Shown: positions 48,859 to 57,140 of the stretch, piece after piece
Numbering within the stretch: the stretch's first letter is position 1
Layout of the letters: the number at the start of each line of letters is the position of its first letter
Source: Allobosea sp. LC85
GTDB lineage: Bacteria > Pseudomonadota > Alphaproteobacteria > Rhizobiales > Beijerinckiaceae
DNA: 64,000 bases
Direction: 5' to 3'
Assembly: GCF_000735605.1 (NCBI RefSeq)
Contig: NZ_JPKG01000046.1
Location: forward strand, 171,704-235,703
The notes under the pieces: model-generated
Told to the model about the DNA's origin: nothing
What the model saw: the letters and a program-made list of their open reading frames with translations, nothing else
Databases searched by the model: none
Position numbers and translations under genes: made by a program

Positions 48859-50460
48859 ATGTCGGACACCAAAACCCTGCCGAAGGGCGTCGTCATCAAG
48901 GGCGCCATGGGCCCGCGCTTCGACGAGATCCTGAGCCATGACGCGCTCGCCTTCGTTGCCGACCTGCAGCGCCGCTTCAACCAGACGCGCAAACGCCTGC
49001 TCGCCGTGCGCAAGGAACGCCAGAAGCGCTTCGATGCGGGCGAGACCCCCGATTTCCTGGCTGAGACCAGGCATATCCGCGAAGGGGACTGGAAAGTGGC
49101 GCCGATCCCTGCCGATCTGCAGGACCGCCGCGTCGAGATCACCGGCCCCGTCGACCGCAAGATGATCATCAATGCGCTGAACTCCGATGCCAAGGTGTTC
49201 ATGGCCGATTTCGAGGATGCCTCCTCCCCGGTCTGGGCCAATATGGTCGAAGGCCAGATCAATCTCAGGGATCGCTGGGCCGGCAAGATCGACTTCACCG
49301 AGCCGACCACCGGCAAGGCCTACAAGCTCAAGGACAAGCCTGCCGTCCTGATCATCCGGCCGCGCGGCTGGCATCTGCCGGAGCGCCATATCGAGATCGA
49401 CGGCGAGGTCGCCTCAGGCTCGCTGGTGGATTTCGGCCTCTACGTCTTCCACAATGCCAAGGCGGCGCTGGCGGCGGGGTCGGGCCCCTATTTCTACCTG
49501 CCGAAGCTCGAGAGCCATCTCGAGGCCAGGCTCTGGAACGATGTCTTCGTCGCCGCGCAGAACGCGCTTGGCCTCAAGACCGGCACGATCAAGGCCACCG
49601 TCCTGATCGAGACCCTGCCCGCAGCCTTCGAGATGGATGAGATCCTCTACGAGCTGAAGGATCACATGGCCGGGCTGAACTGCGGCCGCTGGGACTACAT
49701 CTTCTCCTTCATCAAGAAGCTCGCCCGCAACCCGGCCTTCGTCCTGCCCGATCGCTCTCAGGTGGTGATGACCAGGGCCTTCCTGCGGGCGTATTCGCTG
49801 CTGCTGATCAAGACCTGCCACCGCCGCGGCGCCTTCGCCATGGGCGGCATGGCGGCGCAGATTCCGGTCAAGAACGACCCGGCCGCCAACGAGGCCGCAT
49901 TCGCCAAGGTCCGGGCCGACAAGGAGCGTGAGGCCAGCGACGGTCATGACGGCACCTGGGTTGCCCATCCCGATCTCGTGCCTGTGGCGATGGAGGTCTT
50001 CAACCGGCTGATGCCGCAGCAAAACCAGCTCGACAAGACGCGCGAGGACGTCTCCGTCGGCCGCGAGCAGCTGCTCGAGGTCCATGAGGGCACGCGCACC
50101 GAGGCCGGCTTCCGCGAGAACATTCGTGTCGGCGTGCAGTATCTCGAAGCCTGGCTGCGCGGCCGCGGCGCGGTGCCGATCTACAACATGATGGAGGATG
50201 CCGCGACCGCGGAGATCAGCCGCGCCCAGATCTGGCAGTTTATCCAGTACGGCGTCACCGTCGACGGCGAAACCAAGGTCACCGCCGATCTCTTCAAGCG
50301 CTGCCTCGCCGAGGAGATGCAACGCGTGACGGGCGAGATCGGGCCCGAAAACTACGCCAAGGGCCGTTTCCCGGAGGCAATCGAGCTGTTCTCGACGCTC
50401 TCCCTCGCGCCTGAATTCGAGGAATTCCTCACAGTCCCGGCTTACGGCAAGCTGGGTTGA
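48859..50460 (+). CDS. aceB: Malate synthase A
   Basis: A 533-residue enzyme condensing glyoxylate with acetyl-CoA to malate. ATG 48859 follows AAGGAG with good spacing. Motifs: FMADFEDASSPVW, RPRGWHLPERHIEIDG, YFYLPKLESHLEARLWNDVF, LIETLPAAFEMDEILYEL, NCGRWDYIFSF and MGGMAAQIPVKND. The length is that of isoform A (about 530), not of the 720-residue isoform G. Isocitrate lyase is not in the window. It would consume acetyl-CoA from the mevalonate locus and fatty acids. Confidence 0.96.
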   Translation: MSDTKTLPKGVVIKGAMGPRFDEILSHDALAFVADLQRRFNQTRKRLLAVRKERQKRFDAGETPDFLAETRHIREGDWKVAPIPADLQDRRVEITGPVDRKMIINALNSDAKVFMADFEDASSPVWANMVEGQINLRDRWAGKIDFTEPTTGKAYKLKDKPAVLIIRPRGWHLPERHIEIDGEVASGSLVDFGLYVFHNAKAALAAGSGPYFYLPKLESHLEARLWNDVFVAAQNALGLKTGTIKATVLIETLPAAFEMDEILYELKDHMAGLNCGRWDYIFSFIKKLARNPAFVLPDRSQVVMTRAFLRAYSLLLIKTCHRRGAFAMGGMAAQIPVKNDPAANEAAFAKVRADKEREASDGHDGTWVAHPDLVPVAMEVFNRLMPQQNQLDKTREDVSVGREQLLEVHEGTRTEAGFRENIRVGVQYLEAWLRGRGAVPIYNMMEDAATAEISRAQIWQFIQYGVTVDGETKVTADLFKRCLAEEMQRVTGEIGPENYAKGRFPEAIELFSTLSLAPEFEEFLTVPAYGKLG

Positions 50461-50467
50461 GTCTGGC

Positions 50468-50498
50468 GACCGGCGTCGCCTGAGCGGCGCCGGTCGTT
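50468..50498 (+). terminator. Probable terminator hairpin after malate synthase
   Basis: GACCGGCG (50468-50475) and CGCCGGTC (50488-50495), followed by GTTTC. The stem is strong but the T run is weak. It also separates the convergent DUF2721 gene. Confidence 0.5.
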
Positions 50499-50519
50499 TC
50501 GCTGCCCCGCCAAGGCGGC

Positions 50520-50954
50520 TCAGCCGAAATGATCGCTCCGTCGCAAGGCGATGTTGATCTCGCGCAGGAACTGGACAAGCGAAGCGCCAAAGAGTCCGAC
50601 GGCCACGATGAAGAGCATGGCCACGCCCCGTTCATGCGCCGACCCCACGAAGGCAAACATGAACGCGAGGATCATCAGCAGTATCGTCGAAACGCCACTT
50701 GAGATGGCAAGCCGCATCGCGCTGTTGATCAGACCGGCCCGCCGCTCGAGGCGTGGAAGATCAGCTTTGAGTTCGTGAACGATGAGACTCTCGCCCTGCA
50801 GGCTGCTCAGCATGCGCGACCGGTCGAGGATGCGCTCCAGGCGGCTGATCAGAACCGATATGAGCCCGACAACGGCACCGAGCAGGAATGCCGGTGCGGT
50901 TGCCTGGGTGATGACCAGAGAAAGCTGGTTCACGGACGGAAACTCAGGAATCAT
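50520..50954 (-). CDS. DUF2721 membrane protein
   Basis: A 144-residue protein with hydrophobic segments at about 10-32, 75-97 and 105-125, separated by a basic region (SRLERILDRSRMLSS, LPRLERRAGLINSAMRL), as in DUF2721 proteins. Function unknown; inner membrane. ATG 50954 chosen because residues before it are not protein-like. Convergent with malate synthase. Confidence 0.85.
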   Translation of the reverse strand: MIPEFPSVNQLSLVITQATAPAFLLGAVVGLISVLISRLERILDRSRMLSSLQGESLIVHELKADLPRLERRAGLINSAMRLAISSGVSTILLMILAFMFAFVGSAHERGVAMLFIVAVGLFGASLVQFLREINIALRRSDHFG

Positions 50955-51108
50955 CGCCTCTTCCCTCGTCGCGACAGGAAGTCCGCCTCCGCCGCTGGTT
51001 CGATGGAGACGCCCTCGGCTGCCCGGCGGATTTAGCATCCCGGTGCGATAAGAAGCCCCCAATCCCATCGCGGATGTAAGCGATCATGCACGGTCAGGGC
51101 GAGGTTTC

Positions 51109-51248
51109 ATGAAACTCGCGACCGACGCCCATGTCTACGGCTATCCGTTGGAGACGATGGAAATGCCTCCCGCCGGGTCATCAATGCCGCGGCGCCGGCC
51201 AGAATCCGAGCGCCAATCGGTTCCATCATCAGGCAGCGGGAGTATCCG
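51109..51248 (+). pseudogene. Remnant of a DUF1254 gene (N-terminal part, frameshifted)
   Basis: ATG 51109 gives KLATDAHVYGYPLETMEM, the characteristic start of DUF1254 proteins (DAYVYGYPLVTMEM-like). The frame then shifts: after ATGGAAATG, moving by two bases restores SRRVINAAAPARIRAPIG, then SIIRQREYP, which fits the family's TRRV...AP.G......REYP sequence. The rest of the gene is missing; the MFS gene's 3' end occupies the place. So it is a truncated, frameshifted relic. It belongs to a different DUF1254 subgroup from the intact protein at 1675. Confidence 0.75.
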
Positions 51249-52659
51249 CGCGGCTCGCGATGGCAAGGGCCATGACGATCAATGCTCCAGCCAGGCCGAA
51301 GGTGATGCGCAAGCCGGTCGCGACCATGTCCGGGGATGGGATTGCGTTGCCATCAGTCCGCGAGGCGAGAGCGAACACCGCGCCCATCACCGAAGCGCCG
51401 GTGATCAGGCCGAAATTGCGGGCGAGACCGAGCATCCCCGAGACAAGCCCGCGCCGTTCCGGGCCAACGTCCCGCATCACGGCCGTGTTGTTGGCGGCCT
51501 GGAACAGTGCGTAGCCTGGCGTGAGAACGATCAGGGGAATGGCATAGCCCGCGATCCCGACCTGCAGCCGCATGAGCGCGAACAGGAGCGATCCGGCGGC
51601 CATGGTTGCCAGGCCCGCCAAGATCATGCGTTGCGCGCCGAACCGATCGACCATCCGGCCGGCCGGCACGCCTGAGAGCGCCGTGGCAACCGGTCCGATC
51701 GCCATGATCAGGCCAACGCCCGCAGCATCGAGTCCGAGCGCCATGGTGAGATGGAAAGGGCCAACGACCAATGTCGTCATCATCACCGTCGCGACCAGCG
51801 TGCTTGTGGCGAGGCCCTTTCGCAACACAGGCTCGCGCAGCATCGAGAGGCGGATCAGGGGCACTGCGACCCGCGCCTGAACCCGCACGAACAGGAAGCC
51901 GGCGACTGCCGCGACCAGCAGGAGCGCGCCATTGAGCAGACCGAACGCTCCGCGGTTCCACGTCATCGCAAGCGCATAGGCGACCAGGGTCGCGGCCAGC
52001 AACAGCGTGCCGAACGTGTCGAAGCGCGGTTTGTCTCCCCTCTTCCCGAGACGTTCGACCGGAAGGCTGCGAGATGTGATCACGAAGGCGAGGACGCCGA
52101 AGGGAGCCACGACGAGGAAGATCGCCCGCCATCCGAAGCCATCGATGAAAGCACCACCGAGTGAGGGGCCGAGTGCCGTGCCGACCGCCGACATGGTGCC
52201 GAGCAACCCCATGGCGCGGCCGGTTTTGTCCCTCGGCAGCGCATCACTGACGAGGGCAAGGCTCAGCGTCATCATGATTGCGGCGCCTGCCCCCTGCACG
52301 GCCCGAGCGGCGATCAGGCCGGCGAGGCCCGAAGCGAAGCCACACGCTGCCGAGCCGGCTGTAAAGAGAGCGATGCCGGCCAGCAGGAGCAAGCGGCGTC
52401 CGACGAGATCGCCGAGCCGCCCGACCCCGACGCTCAGCGCGGTGATGGCAAGCAAATAGGCGAGGACCACCCACTGCACCTGCTGGAAGGAGGCAGCGAA
52501 AGCCTGCGCCAGCGCCGGCAGGCCGACATTCGCGATGCTGGTGCCGAGCGACGACAGCAGCGTGCAGAGAGACAGGCCGACGAGAGCCAGGCGAGGCGAG
52601 GCACCCTGCGCCGTCGAGGCTTCGGTGGGGGGCTGCGCGTCAAGCATCGCCTTCATCAT
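51229..52659 (-). CDS. MFS drug/metabolite exporter (DHA2, 14-TM type)
   Basis: A 476-residue major facilitator with about 14 hydrophobic segments. SVGVGRLGDLVGRRLLLLAG is the loop 2-3 motif, ARAVQGAGAAIMMTLSLALV the TM4-5 region, and GPSLGGAFIDGFGWRAIFLV the motif C plus TM6 area. DHA2 members are proton-driven exporters of drugs or metabolites. ATG 52659 (MMKAMLDAQ) begins the protein; the upstream open frame crosses the divergent LysR promoter region. Its 3' end overlaps a DUF1254 relic. Divergent from a LysR gene, its likely regulator. Confidence 0.93.
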   Translation of the reverse strand: MMKAMLDAQPPTEASTAQGASPRLALVGLSLCTLLSSLGTSIANVGLPALAQAFAASFQQVQWVVLAYLLAITALSVGVGRLGDLVGRRLLLLAGIALFTAGSAACGFASGLAGLIAARAVQGAGAAIMMTLSLALVSDALPRDKTGRAMGLLGTMSAVGTALGPSLGGAFIDGFGWRAIFLVVAPFGVLAFVITSRSLPVERLGKRGDKPRFDTFGTLLLAATLVAYALAMTWNRGAFGLLNGALLLVAAVAGFLFVRVQARVAVPLIRLSMLREPVLRKGLATSTLVATVMMTTLVVGPFHLTMALGLDAAGVGLIMAIGPVATALSGVPAGRMVDRFGAQRMILAGLATMAAGSLLFALMRLQVGIAGYAIPLIVLTPGYALFQAANNTAVMRDVGPERRGLVSGMLGLARNFGLITGASVMGAVFALASRTDGNAIPSPDMVATGLRITFGLAGALIVMALAIASRADTPAA

Positions 52660-52722
52660 GGTGGGGGGCTCCGAAGGGGGTTCGAAGCAGGTAGCCCCAT
52701 GCGATGCATGGCGGAAGGCGCA

Positions 52723-52748
52723 GCATTTGCATTGAACCAGTGCATTTG
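52723..52748. promoter_or_regulatory. Possible LysR-controlled region between MFS and LysR genes
   Basis: GCATTTG occurs at 52723-52729 and 52742-52748, a 19-base direct repeat, 38 bases before the LysR ATG and about 64 before the MFS start. LysR proteins usually bind such divergent gaps, but no classic T-N11-A dyad is clear here. Confidence 0.3.
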
Positions 52749-52785
52749 ACGCCATGTCACGGCAGGCCGTGCTACTCTCGCCTGC

Positions 52786-53697
52786 ATGACAAAGCCCGAT
52801 CTCAACTTGCTCATCACACTCGATGCCTTGCTCACCGAAGGCAGCGTTGCCCGCGCTGCCCGGCGCCTGCGGCTCAGTCCCTCCGCGATGAGCCGAGCCT
52901 TGGCGCGGCTGCGCGAGACAATCGGCGATCCGTTGTTGGTAAGGGCGGGGCGCGGCCTTGTACCGACGCCGCGTGCACTGGAATTGAGAGAGCGCGTTGG
53001 TCCGCTCGTTCAGGAATCGGAGGTGATCCTGCGACCGGCTGGGGCGCTCGATCTGCAACGGCTCGTCAGGACCTTCTCAGTTCGGGCGAGCGACGGCTTC
53101 GTCGAAGCCTTTGGGCCTGAGCTCATCGCGAGCATCAACGCGGAAGCGCCCGGCATACGGCTCCGCTTCGTCCAGAAGCTGGACAAGGATAGTACACTTC
53201 TGCGCGAAGGCGGTGTCGATCTCGAAACCGGTGTCATCGGGCCGGCGCAGAGTCCGGAAATCAGGACGCGGGCGCTGTTCTCGGACCACTTCGTCGGTGT
53301 CGTGCGTCGGGGGCACCCGCTAGCCGGGGGCGAGATCACACCTGATCGCTTCGCTGCCGGCCGGCACATCTTCGTCTCGCGGCGCGGTCTCGACAGCGGA
53401 CCGATCGACGAGGCGCTGGAGGCGATCGGACTGCGGCGGGAAATAGCGACGATTGTCACCGGCTTCTCGCCCGCGCTCTCGCTCGCGCGTGGATCCGATC
53501 TCGTCGCCGTTGTGCCCGAACGGCACACTCGGACGCTGCGCGACGGCATGGTCACCTTTCCGCTGCCGGTCGCTGTGCCTGAAATCACCGTGTCCCTGCT
53601 CTGGCATCCCAGGCTCGATGCCGATCCTGCGCACCGCTGGCTGCGCGAATGCGTCCGTCGGGTCTGTGCGATGCAGAAATTCCCCGATGAAATCTGA
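52786..53697 (+). CDS. LysR-family transcriptional regulator
   Basis: A 303-residue LysR protein. Winged HTH at about 1-65 (DLNLLITLDALLTEGSVARA, RLRLSPSAMSRALARLRE), ligand-binding domain from about 90 (FSVRASDGFVEAFGP). It falls in the NodD/NahR-like subgroup judged by the start and by LLVRAGRGLVPTPRA. ATG 52786 is directly preceded by TCGCCTGC, a weak ribosome binding site. Divergent from the MFS exporter, the expected target. Confidence 0.93.
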   Translation: MTKPDLNLLITLDALLTEGSVARAARRLRLSPSAMSRALARLRETIGDPLLVRAGRGLVPTPRALELRERVGPLVQESEVILRPAGALDLQRLVRTFSVRASDGFVEAFGPELIASINAEAPGIRLRFVQKLDKDSTLLREGGVDLETGVIGPAQSPEIRTRALFSDHFVGVVRRGHPLAGGEITPDRFAAGRHIFVSRRGLDSGPIDEALEAIGLRREIATIVTGFSPALSLARGSDLVAVVPERHTRTLRDGMVTFPLPVAVPEITVSLLWHPRLDADPAHRWLRECVRRVCAMQKFPDEI

Positions 53698-53814
53698 GGC
53701 CACCCAACCGAAACGGGCAACTGCCGAGGGCGCCGTCGGCCGTGTTGACCTGATGCCCTGAGATCCGCGATGGCCGCCTCTACACATGATGAAGGCAGGG
53801 CACGCAGGCCGCTC

Positions 53815-53848
53815 ACTTAACGTCCATGTATATGGACGTTAAGTCCAT
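53815..53848. promoter_or_regulatory. Double overlapping operator upstream of the GST gene
   Basis: Perfect 13-base arms ACTTAACGTCCAT (53815-53827) and ATGGACGTTAAGT (53832-53844) with loop GTAT. The right arm also forms a second palindrome ATGGAC, GTTAA, GTCCAT (53832-53848). No T run follows, so it is an operator rather than a terminator. It stands about 67 bases before the GST ATG. No TetR/HxlR-type gene is adjacent; the LysR gene upstream is the nearest regulator. Confidence 0.6.
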
Positions 53849-53914
53849 TTCTGCCAATCTACAGGCCGATCGTTCATACCCGTATATCCAGCGCATCGAC
53901 ACTGGAGAAACCAC

Positions 53915-54643
53915 ATGAACCCGATATCCGAACCGATCCTCACCTCCGGCTTTCCGCTCGGCAGTTCCGCGGGGCTGGTGACCGCCTTCGAATGGCTCGG
54001 CCAACCCTATCGCCTCACGCGGGTGGATATGCTGGGAGAGATGCGCACCGACGCCTATAAGCGCCTGAACGGCCGGGTCGAGACACCGGTACTCATTACC
54101 GGCGAAGGCCGCGTCCTCACCGAAACGATGGCGATCGCCCTGTGGCTTGAGGCGCGTGACCCCGACCGCCGCATCAGCTTTGAGCCCGGCACGCCGAAGG
54201 CCGACCGGCTGCATCAGTACGTCGCCTTCCTCAATACTGGCTTCACCGGTGCGTTCTTCCCGATGTGGGTGGCGCTGGAAGCCGAAGATGCCACGGAGGA
54301 GTATCGCGAAACGCTGCGCAAGCTCGGCCGCAGCCTTGTCGCCACACGCCATGAACAGCTCGAGGCGATGATCGGCGACAGCGATTATTTGCTCGGCGAC
54401 AGACCGACGCTGGCCGACGCGGTATTTGCCGGCGTGGCGCGCTGGGTGGACTTCCACAAGGCCGTCGACCCACGCCACTATCCGCGCATCCTGGCGCTGC
54501 GGAAGCGCATCGAGGCCGATCCCGCGTTTTGCTTCGCGGTGGCGATCGAGGACGGCAAGCCGGCGGCAGGCAGTGGTGCGATGAAGGGCCTCGTTCCGCT
54601 CGCCGATGTTCTGCGCAAGGCAAGCAGCGCGCTGGCGGCCTGA
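53915..54643 (+). CDS. Glutathione S-transferase family protein 1
   Basis: A 242-residue GST. The thioredoxin-like N domain has SGFPLGSSAGLVTAFEWLG with Ser residues at the thiol-activating position, and TPVLITGEGRVLTETMAIALWLE (cis-Pro and the ES/T glutathione-binding motif). The all-helical C domain has DSDYLLGDRPTLADAVFAGV. Detoxification of electrophiles is likely; substrate unknown. Controlled probably through the operator at 53815. Confidence 0.88.
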   Translation: MNPISEPILTSGFPLGSSAGLVTAFEWLGQPYRLTRVDMLGEMRTDAYKRLNGRVETPVLITGEGRVLTETMAIALWLEARDPDRRISFEPGTPKADRLHQYVAFLNTGFTGAFFPMWVALEAEDATEEYRETLRKLGRSLVATRHEQLEAMIGDSDYLLGDRPTLADAVFAGVARWVDFHKAVDPRHYPRILALRKRIEADPAFCFAVAIEDGKPAAGSGAMKGLVPLADVLRKASSALAA

Positions 54644-54654
54644 AACGCTCGAGA

Positions 54655-54692
54655 GCGGATTGCGCGCCATAGGTGGTGGCGCGCAATCCCGC
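54655..54692. terminator. Strong hairpin between convergent genes
   Basis: GCGGATTGCGCGCCA and TGGCGCGCAATCCCGC pair over about 15 bases with one bulge. No T tract is present on either side, so termination is probable from its position between the convergent GST and small unknown gene but not certain. Confidence 0.55.
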
Positions 54693-54699
54693 TCCCCGA

Positions 54700-54966
54700 T
54701 CAGGGCTTGTGGAGGCTTTCGGTAAAGGCCCGGACGGCTGCAGCGGCCAGGTCGCCGACTGATCTGGAGGGATCTGACATTAAACGAACTACGATCCCGC
54801 CGAGTCTCGCCTTAGCAGCTTCGACCTCCTCTCCGGCAAGACCCTCATCTCCGACAAGACATGGGTCGCTTCTTACGGCTTCCCATGCACGGGCGTGGAT
54901 GGCTTCTGCGACGAGCATCTCTTTTGAGTTCAAGACGCCGGGAACACGTAAATCTGGGGTCGGCAT
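54700..54966 (-). CDS. Small protein of unknown function (88 residues)
   Basis: ATG 54966 gives an acidic/hydrophobic helical protein (LNSKEMLVAEAIHARAWEAV, EVEAAKARLGGIVVRLM, VGDLAAAAVRAFTESLHKP). Codon use has more A/T-ending codons near the start than its neighbours. I do not recognise a family. The 277-base stretch that follows (54967-55243) holds only short frames plus the presumed promoter of the next gene. Confidence 0.48.
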   Translation of the reverse strand: MPTPDLRVPGVLNSKEMLVAEAIHARAWEAVRSDPCLVGDEGLAGEEVEAAKARLGGIVVRLMSDPSRSVGDLAAAAVRAFTESLHKP

Positions 54967-55243
54967 GGAAACGGTCTCAGTGAACCCGCGCTAGATAGTC
55001 CTCGCATTCCGAACGGCAAGGGACTTGAGCAAGCTTCGCGGCGCAGCGTGCCTGGGGCGCCTTCGTTGCGACAATGGTCCGCCCTCCATCGCCCAGGCGG
55101 GCGTGTCTGGATTTCGGCACTGCGAGAAGCATGTCACGCGAGGGCCCGAGCCTGAGTGGCCCGGTGATGTGCATTGCGCGGACTAATGCTTTGACAGTAC
55201 CGGACGCGACGCGCTCAATCCCGCGGCAATCGGAAACCGTGCC

Positions 55244-56284
55244 ATGCCTCGCCTTGCCTTGACGTCGACTGCTCTCGCCGCCGCGCTGCTGCTCGTGCTG
55301 CCGGCCTCGGCCAAGACGCTGAAGCCTGTCCGCAATGTCGAGGCGACCGAGGATTTTGCCGGCAAGAAGCCCGACAAGGCGGCCAAGGATGTCAGCGGCC
55401 TCGCCTGCCTGCCAGCGAATGGCGAAGAGCGGCACTGCCTCCTGGCCAATGACGAGAACCGCTCGGCCCAGTTCGCCATCCTGACCAAGGGGCGCATCAA
55501 GCCTGCCGGCATCGTCGAACTGATCGGCGAACGCCCCTCCCCCACCACGCTCGGCGCGATCCCCGCGTCTCCCTGCGCGACGGTGGGCGGTTATGGCGAG
55601 TTCGACGGCGAGGGCGTCGCTTATGCCTCGCCCTATTTCTACGTCGCCGGCTCGCATGGCTGCTCGCGCAACGGCAGCGAGTTTCGCCTCTCCTCCTTCC
55701 AGCTTGCACGGATCAAGGTCGATACGGCCGGTAACCCCATCGGCCAGGCTGAATTGACCTACCGCCTGAGCGATCTGTTGCGTCGCGCCGGCGATGTTGC
55801 GCCCTTCTTCGGCAAGCGCCTCACCGATGGCAACGGCCTGAACATCGAGGGTATCGCAACCGCGCATGAGAGGCTCTGGATCGGCTTGCGCGCGCCCTCG
55901 CTGGACGGCCGCGCCTTCCTGCTCGAAACCAACCCGGACGAACTCTTTGCGCCCGGCAACGAGCCCGCGCAGAGCACCCCGACCGTGATCGCTTTCTCGG
56001 CAGGCGCGAATCGCGGCGTGCGCGACCTTGCCGCGCTGCGTGACGGACGCCTGCTGGTCCTGATCGGTCCGGCCCAGGAACAGGACGTGCCTTATGGCCT
56101 GCTGCTGCTCGACCCTGCCGCACCCCAGTCACCGAGGGATCTCGGCACGCTCGCCCCGTCCAAGGACGCCAAGGCGGAGGTCGTGACCATTCTCGAGGAA
56201 AGGCCGGGTCGCCTGCGCTTCCTGATCGGCTATGACGGTGTCAAGAACGGCCGATTCCAGGAATACGAGTTGCAGCTTCCATGA
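55244..56284 (+). CDS. DUF3616 periplasmic protein
   Basis: A 346-residue protein with signal peptide (MPRLALTSTALAAALLLVLP, cleavage near ASAK at about 23). The mature part is repetitive beta structure with DVSGLACLP, LLANDENRSAQF, FDGEGVAYASPYFYVAGSHG, GLNIEGIATAHERLWIGLRA and RGVRDLAALRDGRLLVL, the segments of DUF3616 beta-propeller-like proteins. Function unknown. It overlaps the NUDIX gene by four bases. Confidence 0.87.
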   Translation: MPRLALTSTALAAALLLVLPASAKTLKPVRNVEATEDFAGKKPDKAAKDVSGLACLPANGEERHCLLANDENRSAQFAILTKGRIKPAGIVELIGERPSPTTLGAIPASPCATVGGYGEFDGEGVAYASPYFYVAGSHGCSRNGSEFRLSSFQLARIKVDTAGNPIGQAELTYRLSDLLRRAGDVAPFFGKRLTDGNGLNIEGIATAHERLWIGLRAPSLDGRAFLLETNPDELFAPGNEPAQSTPTVIAFSAGANRGVRDLAALRDGRLLVLIGPAQEQDVPYGLLLLDPAAPQSPRDLGTLAPSKDAKAEVVTILEERPGRLRFLIGYDGVKNGRFQEYELQLP

Positions 56285-56847
56285 CAATCTCCTTCCAGTC
56301 ACGCCTTGAGACCGCCGTGACGCGCTATCGCGCCGAGGTGGCCTCACGACGCGAGCATCTTTCGCTGCTGCGCTGGCAGATGGCCGCGGGGCACGCGCTC
56401 GACAAACGCGACACGTTTCCGGGCCATGTCACCACCAGCGCGATCGTGTTGTCGCCCGATCACGCCCAGGTGCTGCTGATCGACCATGTCGTCATCGGCC
56501 GCTGGCTTCAGCCTGGCGGGCATTACGAGGCGGCCGAAGCATTCAACCTTTCCGCTGCGCGCGAGGCCACCGAGGAGACCGGGGTCAGCGGGCTTGCGTT
56601 GCATCCCTGGCATCGCGGCGACGATCTGCCCTTCGTCATCGACAGCCATGATGTTCCCGGAAAGCCCTCGCGCGGTGAGCCGGACCATATCCATCACGAT
56701 CTGCAATATCTCTTCCTCGCCGATCCTGCCGTGCCGCTCGTCGCACAGCTCGAGGAGGTTCATGCCGCAGCCTGGAAGCCTGTGGCCGAACTCGCCGGCA
56801 TTGCGCCGCTCGTCGCAGCCCGACTCGCCTCGATCGCAGTGCGCTAG
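56281..56847 (+). CDS. NUDIX hydrolase 2
   Basis: A 188-residue NUDIX protein with an N-terminal helical extension of about 45 residues. The NUDIX box (GGHYEAAEAFNLSAAREATE then ETGVS) is intact except that the first Gly-rich turn reads QPGGHYE. HHDLQYLF occurs further on. Such proteins act on nucleotide sugars, ADP-ribose or similar. Coupled to the DUF3616 gene (ATGA); the TAG stop is followed directly by a family A repeat. Confidence 0.9.
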   Translation: MTISFQSRLETAVTRYRAEVASRREHLSLLRWQMAAGHALDKRDTFPGHVTTSAIVLSPDHAQVLLIDHVVIGRWLQPGGHYEAAEAFNLSAAREATEETGVSGLALHPWHRGDDLPFVIDSHDVPGKPSRGEPDHIHHDLQYLFLADPAVPLVAQLEEVHAAAWKPVAELAGIAPLVAARLASIAVR

Positions 56848-56949
56848 GGCATCGGCCCGAAAAGTGGATTGCGGTTTTCGGAAAAGCCGATGCAAACACA
56901 AAAGGTTAGATCATCGGACCGGATACGATATCCGGCCCGATGATCTAGG
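56848..56949 (+). repeat. Intergenic palindromic repeat, family A, copy 5
   Basis: GGGCATCGGCCCGAAAAGTG start, then TTCGGAAAAGCCGATGC, and the palindrome TTAGATCATCGGACCGGAT ... ATCCGGCCCGATGATCTA. Its second dyad is nearly the same as that of copy 1 in reverse orientation. Confidence 0.85.
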
Positions 56950-57014
56950 ATTGTTGCGGCAGCGCGACGTGTAACTTTATTGCATTGAAGGCCTCGGACG
57001 ATCTCGTCAGTCCC

Positions 57015-57043
57015 CACGGATTCCGTGCCCCGTGGATTCCGTG
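57015..57043. promoter_or_regulatory. Palindrome and repeated motif upstream of the outer-membrane protein
   Basis: CACGGA, T, TCCGTG (57015-57027) is a perfect 13-base palindrome, and GGATTCCGTG recurs at 57018 and 57034 (16-base period). The pair lies about 100 bases before the gene and may bind a regulator. Confidence 0.4.
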
Positions 57044-57140
57044 AAGATTCTCACAGGAACAATTCTGGCTGGCCATAAACGCTCTTGCAAATCATTTGCA
57101 TTTGATCGATCTTGAGCCATCGATATCCGGGGACTGACCG

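Noticed and set aside
53815..53848. The 13-base dyad as a terminator of the LysR gene
   Set aside because: No T run follows on either strand, and it is close to the GST start, so an operator is more likely.
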